Positions 56,029 to 63,861 of a DNA stretch of 64,000 bases are shown here, in pieces. Origin of the DNA: a virus; IMG/VR virus record IMGVR_UViG_3300042889_002648, positions 1 to 64,000 of that record; one strand, written 5' to 3'. The position numbers were made by a program, and so were the translations under genes. Position 1 is the first letter of the stretch, and each line of letters opens with the position of its first letter. The notes beneath the pieces were generated by a model. It searched no databases and had not been told where the DNA came from. It saw only the letters and a list, made by a program, of their open reading frames with translations.

Positions 56029-56844
56029 ATGAAATTTTACGCTCGAATCTATTATAACATATGTAATGAAAATGTAAATAACAAAATTCATTATTGTAAA
56101 GGATCAAACATACATAAACATCATATCATTCCACGACATGCGGGCGGCGGAGAAGATGAAAGTAATTTTACTTACCTTAGTATTAGACAGCATATAGCAG
56201 CACATTTCTTATTGTGGAAAATTCATGGTATGGTTAATGACCTACGATCAATGCATATGCTAGGAGCAAATTTAACATATGAACAAAGACGTATTGTTGG
56301 CAAATGGTGTTATGAGAATAAGATAGGAATGTTTTCAATTGGTAAGGAAGATCGAGCTGAAATTTCACGTAAAGGAATTAAGACACAAATTAAAAATAAA
56401 TTAGGCATTCACAATCCAGAAAACTTTTCAAAATTTGCATCACTTGGTGGAAAAGCTTCAATAATTTCGCCCAATAACCCATGGGCGTATTGGGCCTCAA
56501 AGGAAGGCCGCTCGAAGCGTGGACATATGGGAGGAAAATCACATATTGGTAAATTATGGATTCATAAAAACGATGTTATAACACGATGTCTTTATAATGA
56601 AATTCAACAAAAAATTGATGAAGGATGGCAATACGGTATGAAAGATGGTGGAAAAGAATATGTGAATAACGGAGAAAAAACATTTCGTATTGAAACCAAT
56701 AAGATATTTGAATTGCTTTTGCGTGGTTGGCAATTAGGAAAAGCACGCAATTACCAACCAGATCGCAAGCGGTCTAAGAAAGAATTTTCTTATGAATCCT
56801 TACTCGAATTGGAGTCTCAGGGTGAACACAGCCGGCAAGAATAA
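56029..56844 (+). CDS. HNH homing endonuclease at the split-intein 1 break
   Basis: 271 aa from MKFYARIYYN (56029), preceded by AGGA; an earlier Met (56002) would lie too close to the late promoter. HNH core: HKHHIIPRHAGGGEDESNFT then LSIRQHIAAHFLLWKIHG. W-x-x-G repeats (GWQYGMKDGG, GWQLGKARN) follow. It is on the strand opposite to all neighbours. Its last 24 codons are antisense to the N-intein 1 region. It resembles the HNH at 32233-33006. Confidence 0.85.
   Translation: MKFYARIYYNICNENVNNKIHYCKGSNIHKHHIIPRHAGGGEDESNFTYLSIRQHIAAHFLLWKIHGMVNDLRSMHMLGANLTYEQRRIVGKWCYENKIGMFSIGKEDRAEISRKGIKTQIKNKLGIHNPENFSKFASLGGKASIISPNNPWAYWASKEGRSKRGHMGGKSHIGKLWIHKNDVITRCLYNEIQQKIDEGWQYGMKDGGKEYVNNGEKTFRIETNKIFELLLRGWQLGKARNYQPDRKRSKKEFSYESLLELESQGEHSRQE
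56051..56078 (-). promoter_or_regulatory. Sigma70-like promoter inside the HNH gene, for the helicase middle piece
   Basis: TTTACA (56073-56078) - 16 nt - TATAAT (56051-56056) on the minus strand, 75 nt before the ATG at 55975. Confidence 0.72.
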
Positions 56845-57424
56845 TATTAAGCGTCTTGCGTGGTATACCTCCGCCTGTAATAACATTAAACATATCAAGA
56901 TCAAATGGTATCTTATCTTCGGTCTTATGATAAAATTCATAACGGCTTTCAGCATTCTCAAGGTAATCGTGTCCTACATTTGTATCAAAAGTGACGCTTA
57001 ATGCTTTACTTAATATAGTAGGAATTGAGCCTTCACTCTTTTCAAGATCTTTACCATCAATGATAGAGATTGACTCCATGATGGCAAGATATACTGCACG
57101 GTCCTTACACCATTTTTCGGTACTATCAATAATCCATTGCTCGTCAACCGTTAGGTGTTCTGATAATGCATTGATGTAATAGTTAACCTCGGCTGCATTG
57201 GCATTACGACTAGCGTCAGACGCCTTATATTCAATACTTAATGCTGTACTGTTTGGCAGCTTATTATACTTGGTAATAAACTTTAAGATAGCCTCATATA
57301 TAGTGCGATGAATACCATCAAAATATTCAGGCTTTATGTGTGGCAGCGCTTTGCGACAAAATACTTCATTGTGTATAAGATTGTTAATGATTGTTGTTTC
57401 AAGATTTGTCTCCATGTTTTCCAA
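56774..57424 (-). CDS. 41N: gp41 helicase N-terminal piece ending in a very short N-intein
   Basis: 216 aa. Residues 1-198 are the DnaB-like N-domain and linker: NLIHNEVFCRKALPHIKPEY, PFDLDMFNVITGGGIPRKTL and NIILAG, which stops in the Walker A loop. Residues 199-216, CVHPETPIRVRIHKKILS, look like intein block A and then a stop. Joined to the middle piece at Thr123 this restores LAG-TGCGKS. It overlaps the upstream gene by 26 bp and the HNH gene (antisense) by 71 bp. Confidence 0.9.
   Translation of the reverse strand: MENMETNLETTIINNLIHNEVFCRKALPHIKPEYFDGIHRTIYEAILKFITKYNKLPNSTALSIEYKASDASRNANAAEVNYYINALSEHLTVDEQWIIDSTEKWCKDRAVYLAIMESISIIDGKDLEKSEGSIPTILSKALSVTFDTNVGHDYLENAESRYEFYHKTEDKIPFDLDMFNVITGGGIPRKTLNIILAGCVHPETPIRVRIHKKILS
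56777..56830 (-). other. N-intein of split intein 1 (18 residues)
   Basis: Cys199 to Ser216 of the N-terminal helicase piece. Only block A is present; block B is in the C-intein. This is the atypical split position. Confidence 0.8.
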
Positions 57425-57707
57425 TTTTGTATTCCTGATTTGTTAAGATATCGCACAAGACATCACCAGCAAAGTTTTTAAAGTCGGTGTCTGCGTTTAA
57501 GTCAATTATATCAAAACACGCTGGTTTGTAAATAATTTTATAGTCAAAATTTAATTGACACTTATCATGTTTCACATCTTCATCTACGCTTATGGTACCA
57601 TACTTATATCGTATTCCATAGTACTTTGCGTTTGTGCATTGGATCCCACAAACATTTTGGTTTGCGGGATCGTCAATGAAAATATAGTCGCTTATTTCAC
57701 TGGGCAT
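57399..57707 (-). CDS. Conserved small protein between uvsX and gp41
   Basis: 102 aa: EISDYIFIDDPANQNVCGIQ, then YYGIRYKYGTISVDEDVKHD, DYKIIYKPACFD and a helical end FAGDVLCDILTNQEYKIGKH. Beta-rich. Genes of this type occur between uvsX and gene 41 in marine T4-like phages. It starts 5 bp after the uvsX stop and overlaps the helicase start. Function unknown. Confidence 0.62.
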   Translation of the reverse strand: MPSEISDYIFIDDPANQNVCGIQCTNAKYYGIRYKYGTISVDEDVKHDKCQLNFDYKIIYKPACFDIIDLNADTDFKNFAGDVLCDILTNQEYKIGKHGDKS

Positions 57708-57712
57708 ATCCT

Positions 57713-58783
57713 TTATGCTTCGTCTTCGTGTAAGTCAACCATCGCGTCTTCGCTATCCGTAATCATGTCGCGTAAGCCAATGGTATACTTGTTCTTAATG
57801 TAATCTGCAAAATCAGTATTCTTAAATACGTTTTCCCAGAACTCTTTGGTCATGGTTGCAGCTTCACGCAATGAACCGCTAAGATCGGTTTTGGTTGCAG
57901 GGTTATGCGCAACATACCATCCGTTCTTTGGCTTCACTACATATCCAGCATCAACCGCAACAGCAAGTAATCCACTCCATTTTTCAATACCGCCTTTCCA
58001 ACTTACACTAATTGGAATCTTGCTCTTTTCTTTAACAAAGCGGCTCTTCTCTACATTGATTACAAAGTGATAGCCTTGAATTTCGGTACCATCTTTATCT
58101 TGTTGGCGACCAATAATCCAAACATTGTCCGCACTATACATGATGCCAGTTCCACCGCTAACAATAGCTTTTGGGAACAAGCCAATTTCTTGATAGGTAT
58201 GGTTGATTGCAAGCAAGCAAATGTTTTTCATTGTAAGGTATGGCGTAACCATACGGAACAATCCTTTAAGCGCTTTAGCACGTGTCATATCGGCCACGCT
58301 CTTTTCATTCATTGCATCTTCAAGTTCTTTCTTACTTGCAAGGTTACCAACACTATCAATAACAATAATTACCTTATCTTTGCGCTCCATCTGCTCAAGC
58401 TGATTCACAATATCAAACTTAAGTTCTTCAATGTTTTTAATAGGAATATGCAAGACACGCTTTGTGTCAATACCAAAGCTCTCAAAGTAACTCTGAGGAC
58501 TGCCAAATTCACTATCATAAAACATAAGACATGCATCGCTATGTTTCTTAAGATATGCACTTGCCATAAGTAGTGCAAAGCTGGTCTTAAAGTGTTTACT
58601 TGGACCTGCAAGTACTGTTAGTCCACTTGTTAATCCAGCATCAATGCTACCTCCAAGTGCAACATTAATCATTGGTACGCTTGTTGTAGTAATATCTTTC
58701 TCAGCATAAAATTCACTATCTGATAGGACATCCGCTTCTTTAATGCGGCAATTCTTTTTTAGTTTCTCTAGTATATTTGACAT
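57713..58783 (-). CDS. uvsX: UvsX RecA-like recombinase
   Basis: 356 aa versus 391 in T4. Walker A VLAGPSKHFKTSFALL, then ACLMFYDSEFGSPQSYFESF, Walker B VIIVIDSVGNLASKKE and the loop MTRAKALKGLFRMVTPYL. C-terminal WIIGRQQDKDGTEIQGYHFV and acidic end SEDAMVDLHEDEA. It catalyses strand exchange and starts recombination-dependent replication with gp32, gp41 and gp59. An early promoter is 23 nt upstream. Confidence 0.94.
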   Translation of the reverse strand: MSNILEKLKKNCRIKEADVLSDSEFYAEKDITTTSVPMINVALGGSIDAGLTSGLTVLAGPSKHFKTSFALLMASAYLKKHSDACLMFYDSEFGSPQSYFESFGIDTKRVLHIPIKNIEELKFDIVNQLEQMERKDKVIIVIDSVGNLASKKELEDAMNEKSVADMTRAKALKGLFRMVTPYLTMKNICLLAINHTYQEIGLFPKAIVSGGTGIMYSADNVWIIGRQQDKDGTEIQGYHFVINVEKSRFVKEKSKIPISVSWKGGIEKWSGLLAVAVDAGYVVKPKNGWYVAHNPATKTDLSGSLREAATMTKEFWENVFKNTDFADYIKNKYTIGLRDMITDSEDAMVDLHEDEA

Positions 58784-58806
58784 AATTTAATTTATTTTGT
58801 ATAGTT

Positions 58807-58835
58807 ATTATATACGGTTTTTTCTTCAATGTAAA
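58807..58835 (-). promoter_or_regulatory. Sigma70-like early promoter, uvsX-gp41N operon
   Basis: TTTACA (58830-58835) - 17 nt - TATAAT (58807-58812), 23 nt before the uvsX ATG. Confidence 0.8.
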
Positions 58836-60058
58836 TGGAAAAATGCATCGAGTGGCTCAGTATTTGACTCTTCTTTAACGGTTAGAGCGCTGCTGTATAC
58901 CTGTGACTTGTTATTTTGTTTGACATATGAACTTGGTCCAAAGTCAGTTTGACCAGCTAGGTAAGCCATGATCCCACGCATCATATCCGCAGCGGTACTC
59001 ACAGGTACGTTTTGACATATATGATTAATCTTAGAGCGTGGATTATCACCAGCTAGGTTAAAGTCATCAGGCATTTTCATAATGCGCATACATTCACGAA
59101 CGGTAACAAATCGTCCAGTATATGCATTAATCAAATAGTGTGGCTGCGCGCCAATGAGTGAAGGAATTTCACCTTTGCCCATTGTAATACCATGCGCCCA
59201 GTAACCTTTCCCATCTTCAAGTTTCTTTTGCATTGCAACTGCACGGTCAGCAAAACGATCATATCCTTTATTACGCATCCAATCAGCAACATCATATAGT
59301 GTGCCATCAAATCCACGATCAGATTCTACAATACAATTTGTTGACTTATTGATTTTGTTAAAGTAGTCCATGATTGTTTCCGATCCTGTCTTGTGCATGC
59401 AATAGCGGAGCCATGGGTTATCCATCGGATCATCGTTATTTCCGCGTATATTCATTGGATCATTTGGATCAATGGCACGTTCAAAGATACGTTCAACCGG
59501 CTCAAATTCACGACGGTGCCATGGGAATATTGGAGCGCGCTCACTGCGCGTAAAGAAGTAGAATGTACGCGGACGCTTTTGTGCAAGACCATGCAAGCGG
59601 CTTTCTGTATAATACAAGTTAAGACTATAACCATAACGCTGCCCAATTTCATATAGGCGATCCGCTACAGGTGCGCCTGCACTCGTATATAGACGCGGCG
59701 CATTCTCTCCCCAAAATACTTTAGGTCCAATCTCACTCAATACATATTCTGCTGTGGTATATAACCAATCATTCACTGCACTATTTGCGCTGCTGCTTAC
59801 GCTCAAGCTGCTAAGACCTGCGCATGGGCACACACTATTTACAACATCAACAGTTGATGGCTTATATGTTTTATCTTCATCGAGAAATACATAGTCACCA
59901 GTCCATCCACGCTTTTCGCGAATGTATTGTATATAATGACTATCATTATTTTTAAACGGACTATAACTCAAGACATATTCTGGGAGCTGTCCATTTGTCG
60001 CTTCCATGATTCCTAAACTCTCTCCGCCAATAAGCGGGATTATTGATGCATACTTCAT
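58826..60058 (-). CDS. DNA (cytosine-5) methyltransferase
   Basis: 410 aa. C5-methylase motifs in order: IPLIGGESLGIMEAT (motif I region), VVNSVCPCAGLSSLS (motif IV with catalytic Cys), KVFWGENAP (motif VI), QKRPRTFYFF (motif VIII), GRFVTVRECMRIMKMPDDF (motif IX) and CQNVPVSTAADMMRGI (motif X). It may protect phage DNA from restriction. Next to a glycosyltransferase and sugar genes, a further modified cytosine is possible. Confidence 0.88.
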   Translation of the reverse strand: MKYASIIPLIGGESLGIMEATNGQLPEYVLSYSPFKNNDSHYIQYIREKRGWTGDYVFLDEDKTYKPSTVDVVNSVCPCAGLSSLSVSSSANSAVNDWLYTTAEYVLSEIGPKVFWGENAPRLYTSAGAPVADRLYEIGQRYGYSLNLYYTESRLHGLAQKRPRTFYFFTRSERAPIFPWHRREFEPVERIFERAIDPNDPMNIRGNNDDPMDNPWLRYCMHKTGSETIMDYFNKINKSTNCIVESDRGFDGTLYDVADWMRNKGYDRFADRAVAMQKKLEDGKGYWAHGITMGKGEIPSLIGAQPHYLINAYTGRFVTVRECMRIMKMPDDFNLAGDNPRSKINHICQNVPVSTAADMMRGIMAYLAGQTDFGPSSYVKQNNKSQVYSSALTVKEESNTEPLDAFFHLH

Positions 60059-60061
60059 ATA

Positions 60062-61330
60062 TTAATTTATAATTGCTTTAAGGCTATTCATTGTAGTGCG
60101 ATTTAGTAATGTGCCATCGCGATGTTCTGTTGTGATCATATTCTTTAGGTTGGTTAAGAGTGTTTGATATGCGTCAGGGTTTTCTTCAAGAAAACTAATG
60201 CGCTTAAACAACTCCTTACTATCTGGCACTCTCAAAAACTCAGGAGCCTTCAAGTTATTTTGTTCATCATATGTTGGATGTAAGAATGGTATGACGCCAT
60301 GATTTATCAGTTCCCAAAACTTCATTGTAGTCCATCCCTTCTTAATGGGAATACAATATGAATATTTAACACGTGGTAATAGACGTTGTAACTCCTCATA
60401 GGGTAAACTACCTTTAAAGCGAGAGTCATCCCCAATTGTTTCAGGATCCCACTTTCCATAAATCTCAACATCTTGTACACCATCAAGAATACTATTCTTT
60501 AGCATATCATAGCGTGAAGGACGTCCTTCGTTTAATACTACAAGAAATGATACATCCTTTTCAACTGGCGGGGACTCAACTGTAGGCTCGTCATTAAAGA
60601 AACTATCAAGTGTGCACTCATCTGGCGCTGCCGGCGGTGGATCAATCAAATAGATTGTTTCCATTGATGCATACAAACATTCAAGTGGAAAACTATTTAC
60701 CGTGTTATCTTTATATGCAATACGATGCTTGTATTGTATGGTCTCGTTATATTGTGATAGGACTGCACCAGGCGCATGCATAATATCTTTAGCCATAAAT
60801 GGAAAATACCGCGGATCATTTACAATTAAAATGTATGGCACACGATATTCATTTAGGTATGATGCTAGCGGACCAGTGTAACATCCAATCATTTCAATAG
60901 GGGTTGACTCCTGTGTTGGATTTTTCATTTGAGTGCAACGGTATGGAATATTCGTTGTTGCATTTGGTCCTGCAATAATGATTCCACCATCCATCTCTAA
61001 TCCCGCACGTTTTGATTCTGCAGCCCAGTGATCTACGTATGCAACACGACCACCTAGTTTTGTAACAGTGTGGTTCTTCTTAAAGTTTTTCCAACCTTCG
61101 CCCCAGATATCGTGTACATTACCGTGACGATTAATACGATTGCGCTCACGCTCATCCAAACGGCTATAGTCATTACTGCCTAGCAGGTAAAAGTTTACCT
61201 CAGGATTATGATAAAAAAGGTTTTCGTAATATGTAGGAGCTTCATTATCTCCGCCAATAGAGCCCCATGACTTGCGATTAAACAAGATGCTCTTTCCTAA
61301 CTTTCCAACAAATATATTCATATTATCCAA
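60062..61330 (-). CDS. GT-B-like glycosyltransferase
   Basis: 422 aa. The C-terminal half has the GT-B pattern: FLVVLNEGRPSRYDMLKNSI, DVEIYGKWD, KGSLPYEELQRLLPRVKYSY, then GWTTMKFWELINHGVIPFLH. The N-terminal half (YVDHWAAESKRAGLEMDGGI, GCYTGPLASYLNEYRVPYIL) is the acceptor domain. T4 alpha-glucosyltransferase has a related layout. The acceptor could be DNA or a surface glycan. It lies 3 bp before the methylase. Confidence 0.75.
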   Translation of the reverse strand: MDNMNIFVGKLGKSILFNRKSWGSIGGDNEAPTYYENLFYHNPEVNFYLLGSNDYSRLDERERNRINRHGNVHDIWGEGWKNFKKNHTVTKLGGRVAYVDHWAAESKRAGLEMDGGIIIAGPNATTNIPYRCTQMKNPTQESTPIEMIGCYTGPLASYLNEYRVPYILIVNDPRYFPFMAKDIMHAPGAVLSQYNETIQYKHRIAYKDNTVNSFPLECLYASMETIYLIDPPPAAPDECTLDSFFNDEPTVESPPVEKDVSFLVVLNEGRPSRYDMLKNSILDGVQDVEIYGKWDPETIGDDSRFKGSLPYEELQRLLPRVKYSYCIPIKKGWTTMKFWELINHGVIPFLHPTYDEQNNLKAPEFLRVPDSKELFKRISFLEENPDAYQTLLTNLKNMITTEHRDGTLLNRTTMNSLKAIIN

Positions 61331-62342
61331 TCTTTACGTTTTCAATGTTTATGTTGCTCATATATGTAGACGGCACAATTGCGCCGCGCGCTATTTCAGC
61401 TTCAAGGTAACATACGGTATCATCCAGTGCAACAGCAATGCTGTGTGTTGGCTCCCAGCCCAACCCCTTCGCTTTAGTGATATCAGCATAAATATCAAAT
61501 GCTTCTCCGTTAATCTCTGGCATATATGTATAGGTGATTTCTTGTGGTATATCATAACCACGCTTGCGCAATACATCGCCTACAATAGAACCAATTTCAA
61601 GTAGGCTATAACTTTCGCCACGCCCAAGATTATATGTTTCTCCAATGGTACGAGAGTCTTTCATTGCAAGTAAATGGAAACTATTAATATCATTCACGTG
61701 AATAAAGTCACGACGACGTGCGCCATCTCCAAATATGATTGGGTGATTGCCTGCCATAAGTCGTATTGCAAATCCTGCAAAGAGTGGCGGCACTGTGCGA
61801 CGATAGTCTTGAATAGGACCTGCTACATTAAAGTAACGCAATGCTGTATATTCTAATCCTTTGGTGCGCGCATAACTCTCTGCCATAAGAGCAACACATG
61901 ATTTGGATGTACTATAGAATGTTGTGGGATCGCTTTGATCTTCACAAAATCCGTGCTGTGGTAATGCACAATTTTCATATACTGCACTTGTTTCTGAAAA
62001 GATAATTCTTGGGCAGCCATGCTCTAGGAGTGCATCAAATACATTCAATGAACCATAGACATTATTTAACAGCGCGCTTGCGGAGTCACGATGACAGTCA
62101 TAAATGCTAACAAGTCCTGCAAAGTGGAATGTAACAGCTGGCTTGACGCGGCCCACATAGTCAAAAAGTGTTTCACGTGATGTGATATCTCCTTTGCAAA
62201 AATTCACACGATCATGAACGGCTGGAATGTATGATCCTTGTGCAAGGTTATCATAAACATATACATCATGCCCTTCATCCAATAAGCTTGGGATTAAATT
62301 TGTACCGACAAAACCGGCACCTCCTGTAATTAGTACTTTCAT
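61323..62342 (-). CDS. NAD-dependent nucleotide-sugar epimerase/dehydratase
   Basis: 339 aa. Extended SDR: LITGGAGFVGTNLIPSLLDE (NAD-binding GxxGxxG), YDNLAQGS, FHFAGLVSIYDC and the catalytic Tyr-Lys in TTFYSTSKS; ALRYFNVAGP and RDFIHVNDI are typical of GalE-like enzymes. It supplies a modified NDP-sugar, most simply to the adjacent glycosyltransferase, with which it overlaps by 8 bp. Confidence 0.9.
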   Translation of the reverse strand: MKVLITGGAGFVGTNLIPSLLDEGHDVYVYDNLAQGSYIPAVHDRVNFCKGDITSRETLFDYVGRVKPAVTFHFAGLVSIYDCHRDSASALLNNVYGSLNVFDALLEHGCPRIIFSETSAVYENCALPQHGFCEDQSDPTTFYSTSKSCVALMAESYARTKGLEYTALRYFNVAGPIQDYRRTVPPLFAGFAIRLMAGNHPIIFGDGARRRDFIHVNDINSFHLLAMKDSRTIGETYNLGRGESYSLLEIGSIVGDVLRKRGYDIPQEITYTYMPEINGEAFDIYADITKAKGLGWEPTHSIAVALDDTVCYLEAEIARGAIVPSTYMSNINIENVKIG

Positions 62343-62348
62343 ATTGAG

Positions 62349-62807
62349 TTATATATTGCTTGTGTTGCTTACACGTGTTCTTAGTTCTGTTGTGCTAAAT
62401 GAATGGCGTCGTTTGTTATAATGTATTGGACACAGCCCAACGCCAGTATGATCCGTGCCTTTATATTCTTCACCAACAATACGTATGTCAGGATTGATTG
62501 TCATAATCATATCCACAAGATCTTTTTCAGTTTCAAATGGAATGATTTCGTCAACATACTTACAGCTAGCAAGCTGTGTGTATCGCTCAAAGGCGCTTTG
62601 TATTGGTTTATTTTTTGTATCTGGACGATCACTCGTTGGATCAACTAGTAATCCAACAATAAGATAGTCGCATAACTGTTTTGACTCCATAAGCATAACA
62701 TTATGACCTGCATGAAACAAGTCAAATGTTGAGCAAGTGAATCCAATCTTTACTTCATGTGGCTCCTTGCCAATACGTTCGGCAACTGATTTTCTATCAA
62801 AGAACAT
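62349..62807 (-). CDS. Cytidylyltransferase (TagD/RfaE-like)
   Basis: 152 aa. GFTCSTFDLFHAGHNVMLME holds the HxGH motif, and HSFSTTELRTRV the ISTTxxR-type motif, of glycerol-3-phosphate or heptose cytidylyltransferases. It would form a CDP- or NDP-linked polyol or sugar from a phosphate made by the upstream kinase/phosphatase. Overlaps that gene by 11 bp. Confidence 0.87.
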   Translation of the reverse strand: MFFDRKSVAERIGKEPHEVKIGFTCSTFDLFHAGHNVMLMESKQLCDYLIVGLLVDPTSDRPDTKNKPIQSAFERYTQLASCKYVDEIIPFETEKDLVDMIMTINPDIRIVGEEYKGTDHTGVGLCPIHYNKRRHSFSTTELRTRVSNTSNI

Positions 62808-63840
62808 TTAATTCTGCTGTTATAAGGTTAAGTATATTTGTACGAGAAGATTCAGGCGCATATGGTAATGCACGACAATATTGACCAAGAGCGTGTGCGC
62901 GTATTAGAGCAGCGTCCAATCCCGAATGAGCTACAACTTCAGATGTTGAGACACGCTCATATCCAAACATACCTATGCTTGCATAATATTTAGATATGTC
63001 GAGTACCCAACTGCTGTATAGCGTTGAGTCATTAATAGGATCAATAAATGCAGGAACATCGCTCTCACACGAATTTTTGCCCATGATATTACTGACAGAG
63101 CAATCTCCATGGCCAAATGTGTATGGCGTGCTTTTCATTGCATGCTGCAATATGTTCTTAATCTTTTCAACTTGTAGCGGTTGCAAATATTTCATAGCAC
63201 GTGCAGTGCAACGCTCTACATAACGTGCAGGATCAGAGTCTCCTTGTAGTGCAGGATGGTTAGAAAATGAGCGTATAACATTTACAACACTATAGACACT
63301 TCCATTATATTCTGGCAACATATCCATGCGAATAGTATCACCAATAATGTTGTGAATGTATGGCGTATTATATCCTAAGTCTTTTGCATGTTCATACCAT
63401 CCTATTGCACTATGACTGTTGCCTGCAGTCTTATAGACGCAATCTGTTACACGATCATAATAGACGCTTGCTCCGCTCCAGCCTGCATTCAAGTCAATAC
63501 GATCAAACTTTTCTACAAATTGTTCTGGTGTAATACCCTTATCATCAATGTAATATGCCGCAAGTTTCTTTTGAAACGAAAGCGTATGATAACAAACATC
63601 GTGCGCAACCAACCAACTCTCAATTTGATTCCGATACTTAAGATCGGCTGCATCGCAATCTCCATTGCAAGATAGCTGCCCACGTGCAGTGACAATATGA
63701 ATTGTCCAACCGCAATGATATAATTCATTTAGTTTAGAGATTAATGATGTGTTGGGTTTAGCATGCTCCCAGTCACGATTGAATGTTATTGCAATCGTAT
63801 CATCATAATCCACAACAAGTGTAGTAGTATGCGAACTCAT
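62797..63840 (-). CDS. Bifunctional HAD phosphatase - APH-like kinase
   Basis: 347 aa. Residues 1-115 are a small HAD phosphatase: LVVDYDDTIAITF (DxD), IHIVTARGQ and AAYYIDDKG. Residues 125-347 resemble aminoglycoside/choline kinases: FGHGDCSVSNIM (catalytic Asp and Asn) and VPAFIDPIN (metal Asp). Such fusions occur in capsule and polyol-phosphate pathways. It is the first step of the sugar set in this operon. Confidence 0.8.
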   Translation of the reverse strand: MSSHTTTLVVDYDDTIAITFNRDWEHAKPNTSLISKLNELYHCGWTIHIVTARGQLSCNGDCDAADLKYRNQIESWLVAHDVCYHTLSFQKKLAAYYIDDKGITPEQFVEKFDRIDLNAGWSGASVYYDRVTDCVYKTAGNSHSAIGWYEHAKDLGYNTPYIHNIIGDTIRMDMLPEYNGSVYSVVNVIRSFSNHPALQGDSDPARYVERCTARAMKYLQPLQVEKIKNILQHAMKSTPYTFGHGDCSVSNIMGKNSCESDVPAFIDPINDSTLYSSWVLDISKYYASIGMFGYERVSTSEVVAHSGLDAALIRAHALGQYCRALPYAPESSRTNILNLITAELNVL

Positions 63841-63861
63841 ATGAGTGTATCTATAGCATTA

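Noticed and set aside
54797-57424. Group I intron or simple frameshift as the cause of the broken helicase
   Set aside because: The junctions are protein-level intein signatures (Cys start, HN-Thr and KN-Ser ends), and the inserted genes have their own promoters and orientation.
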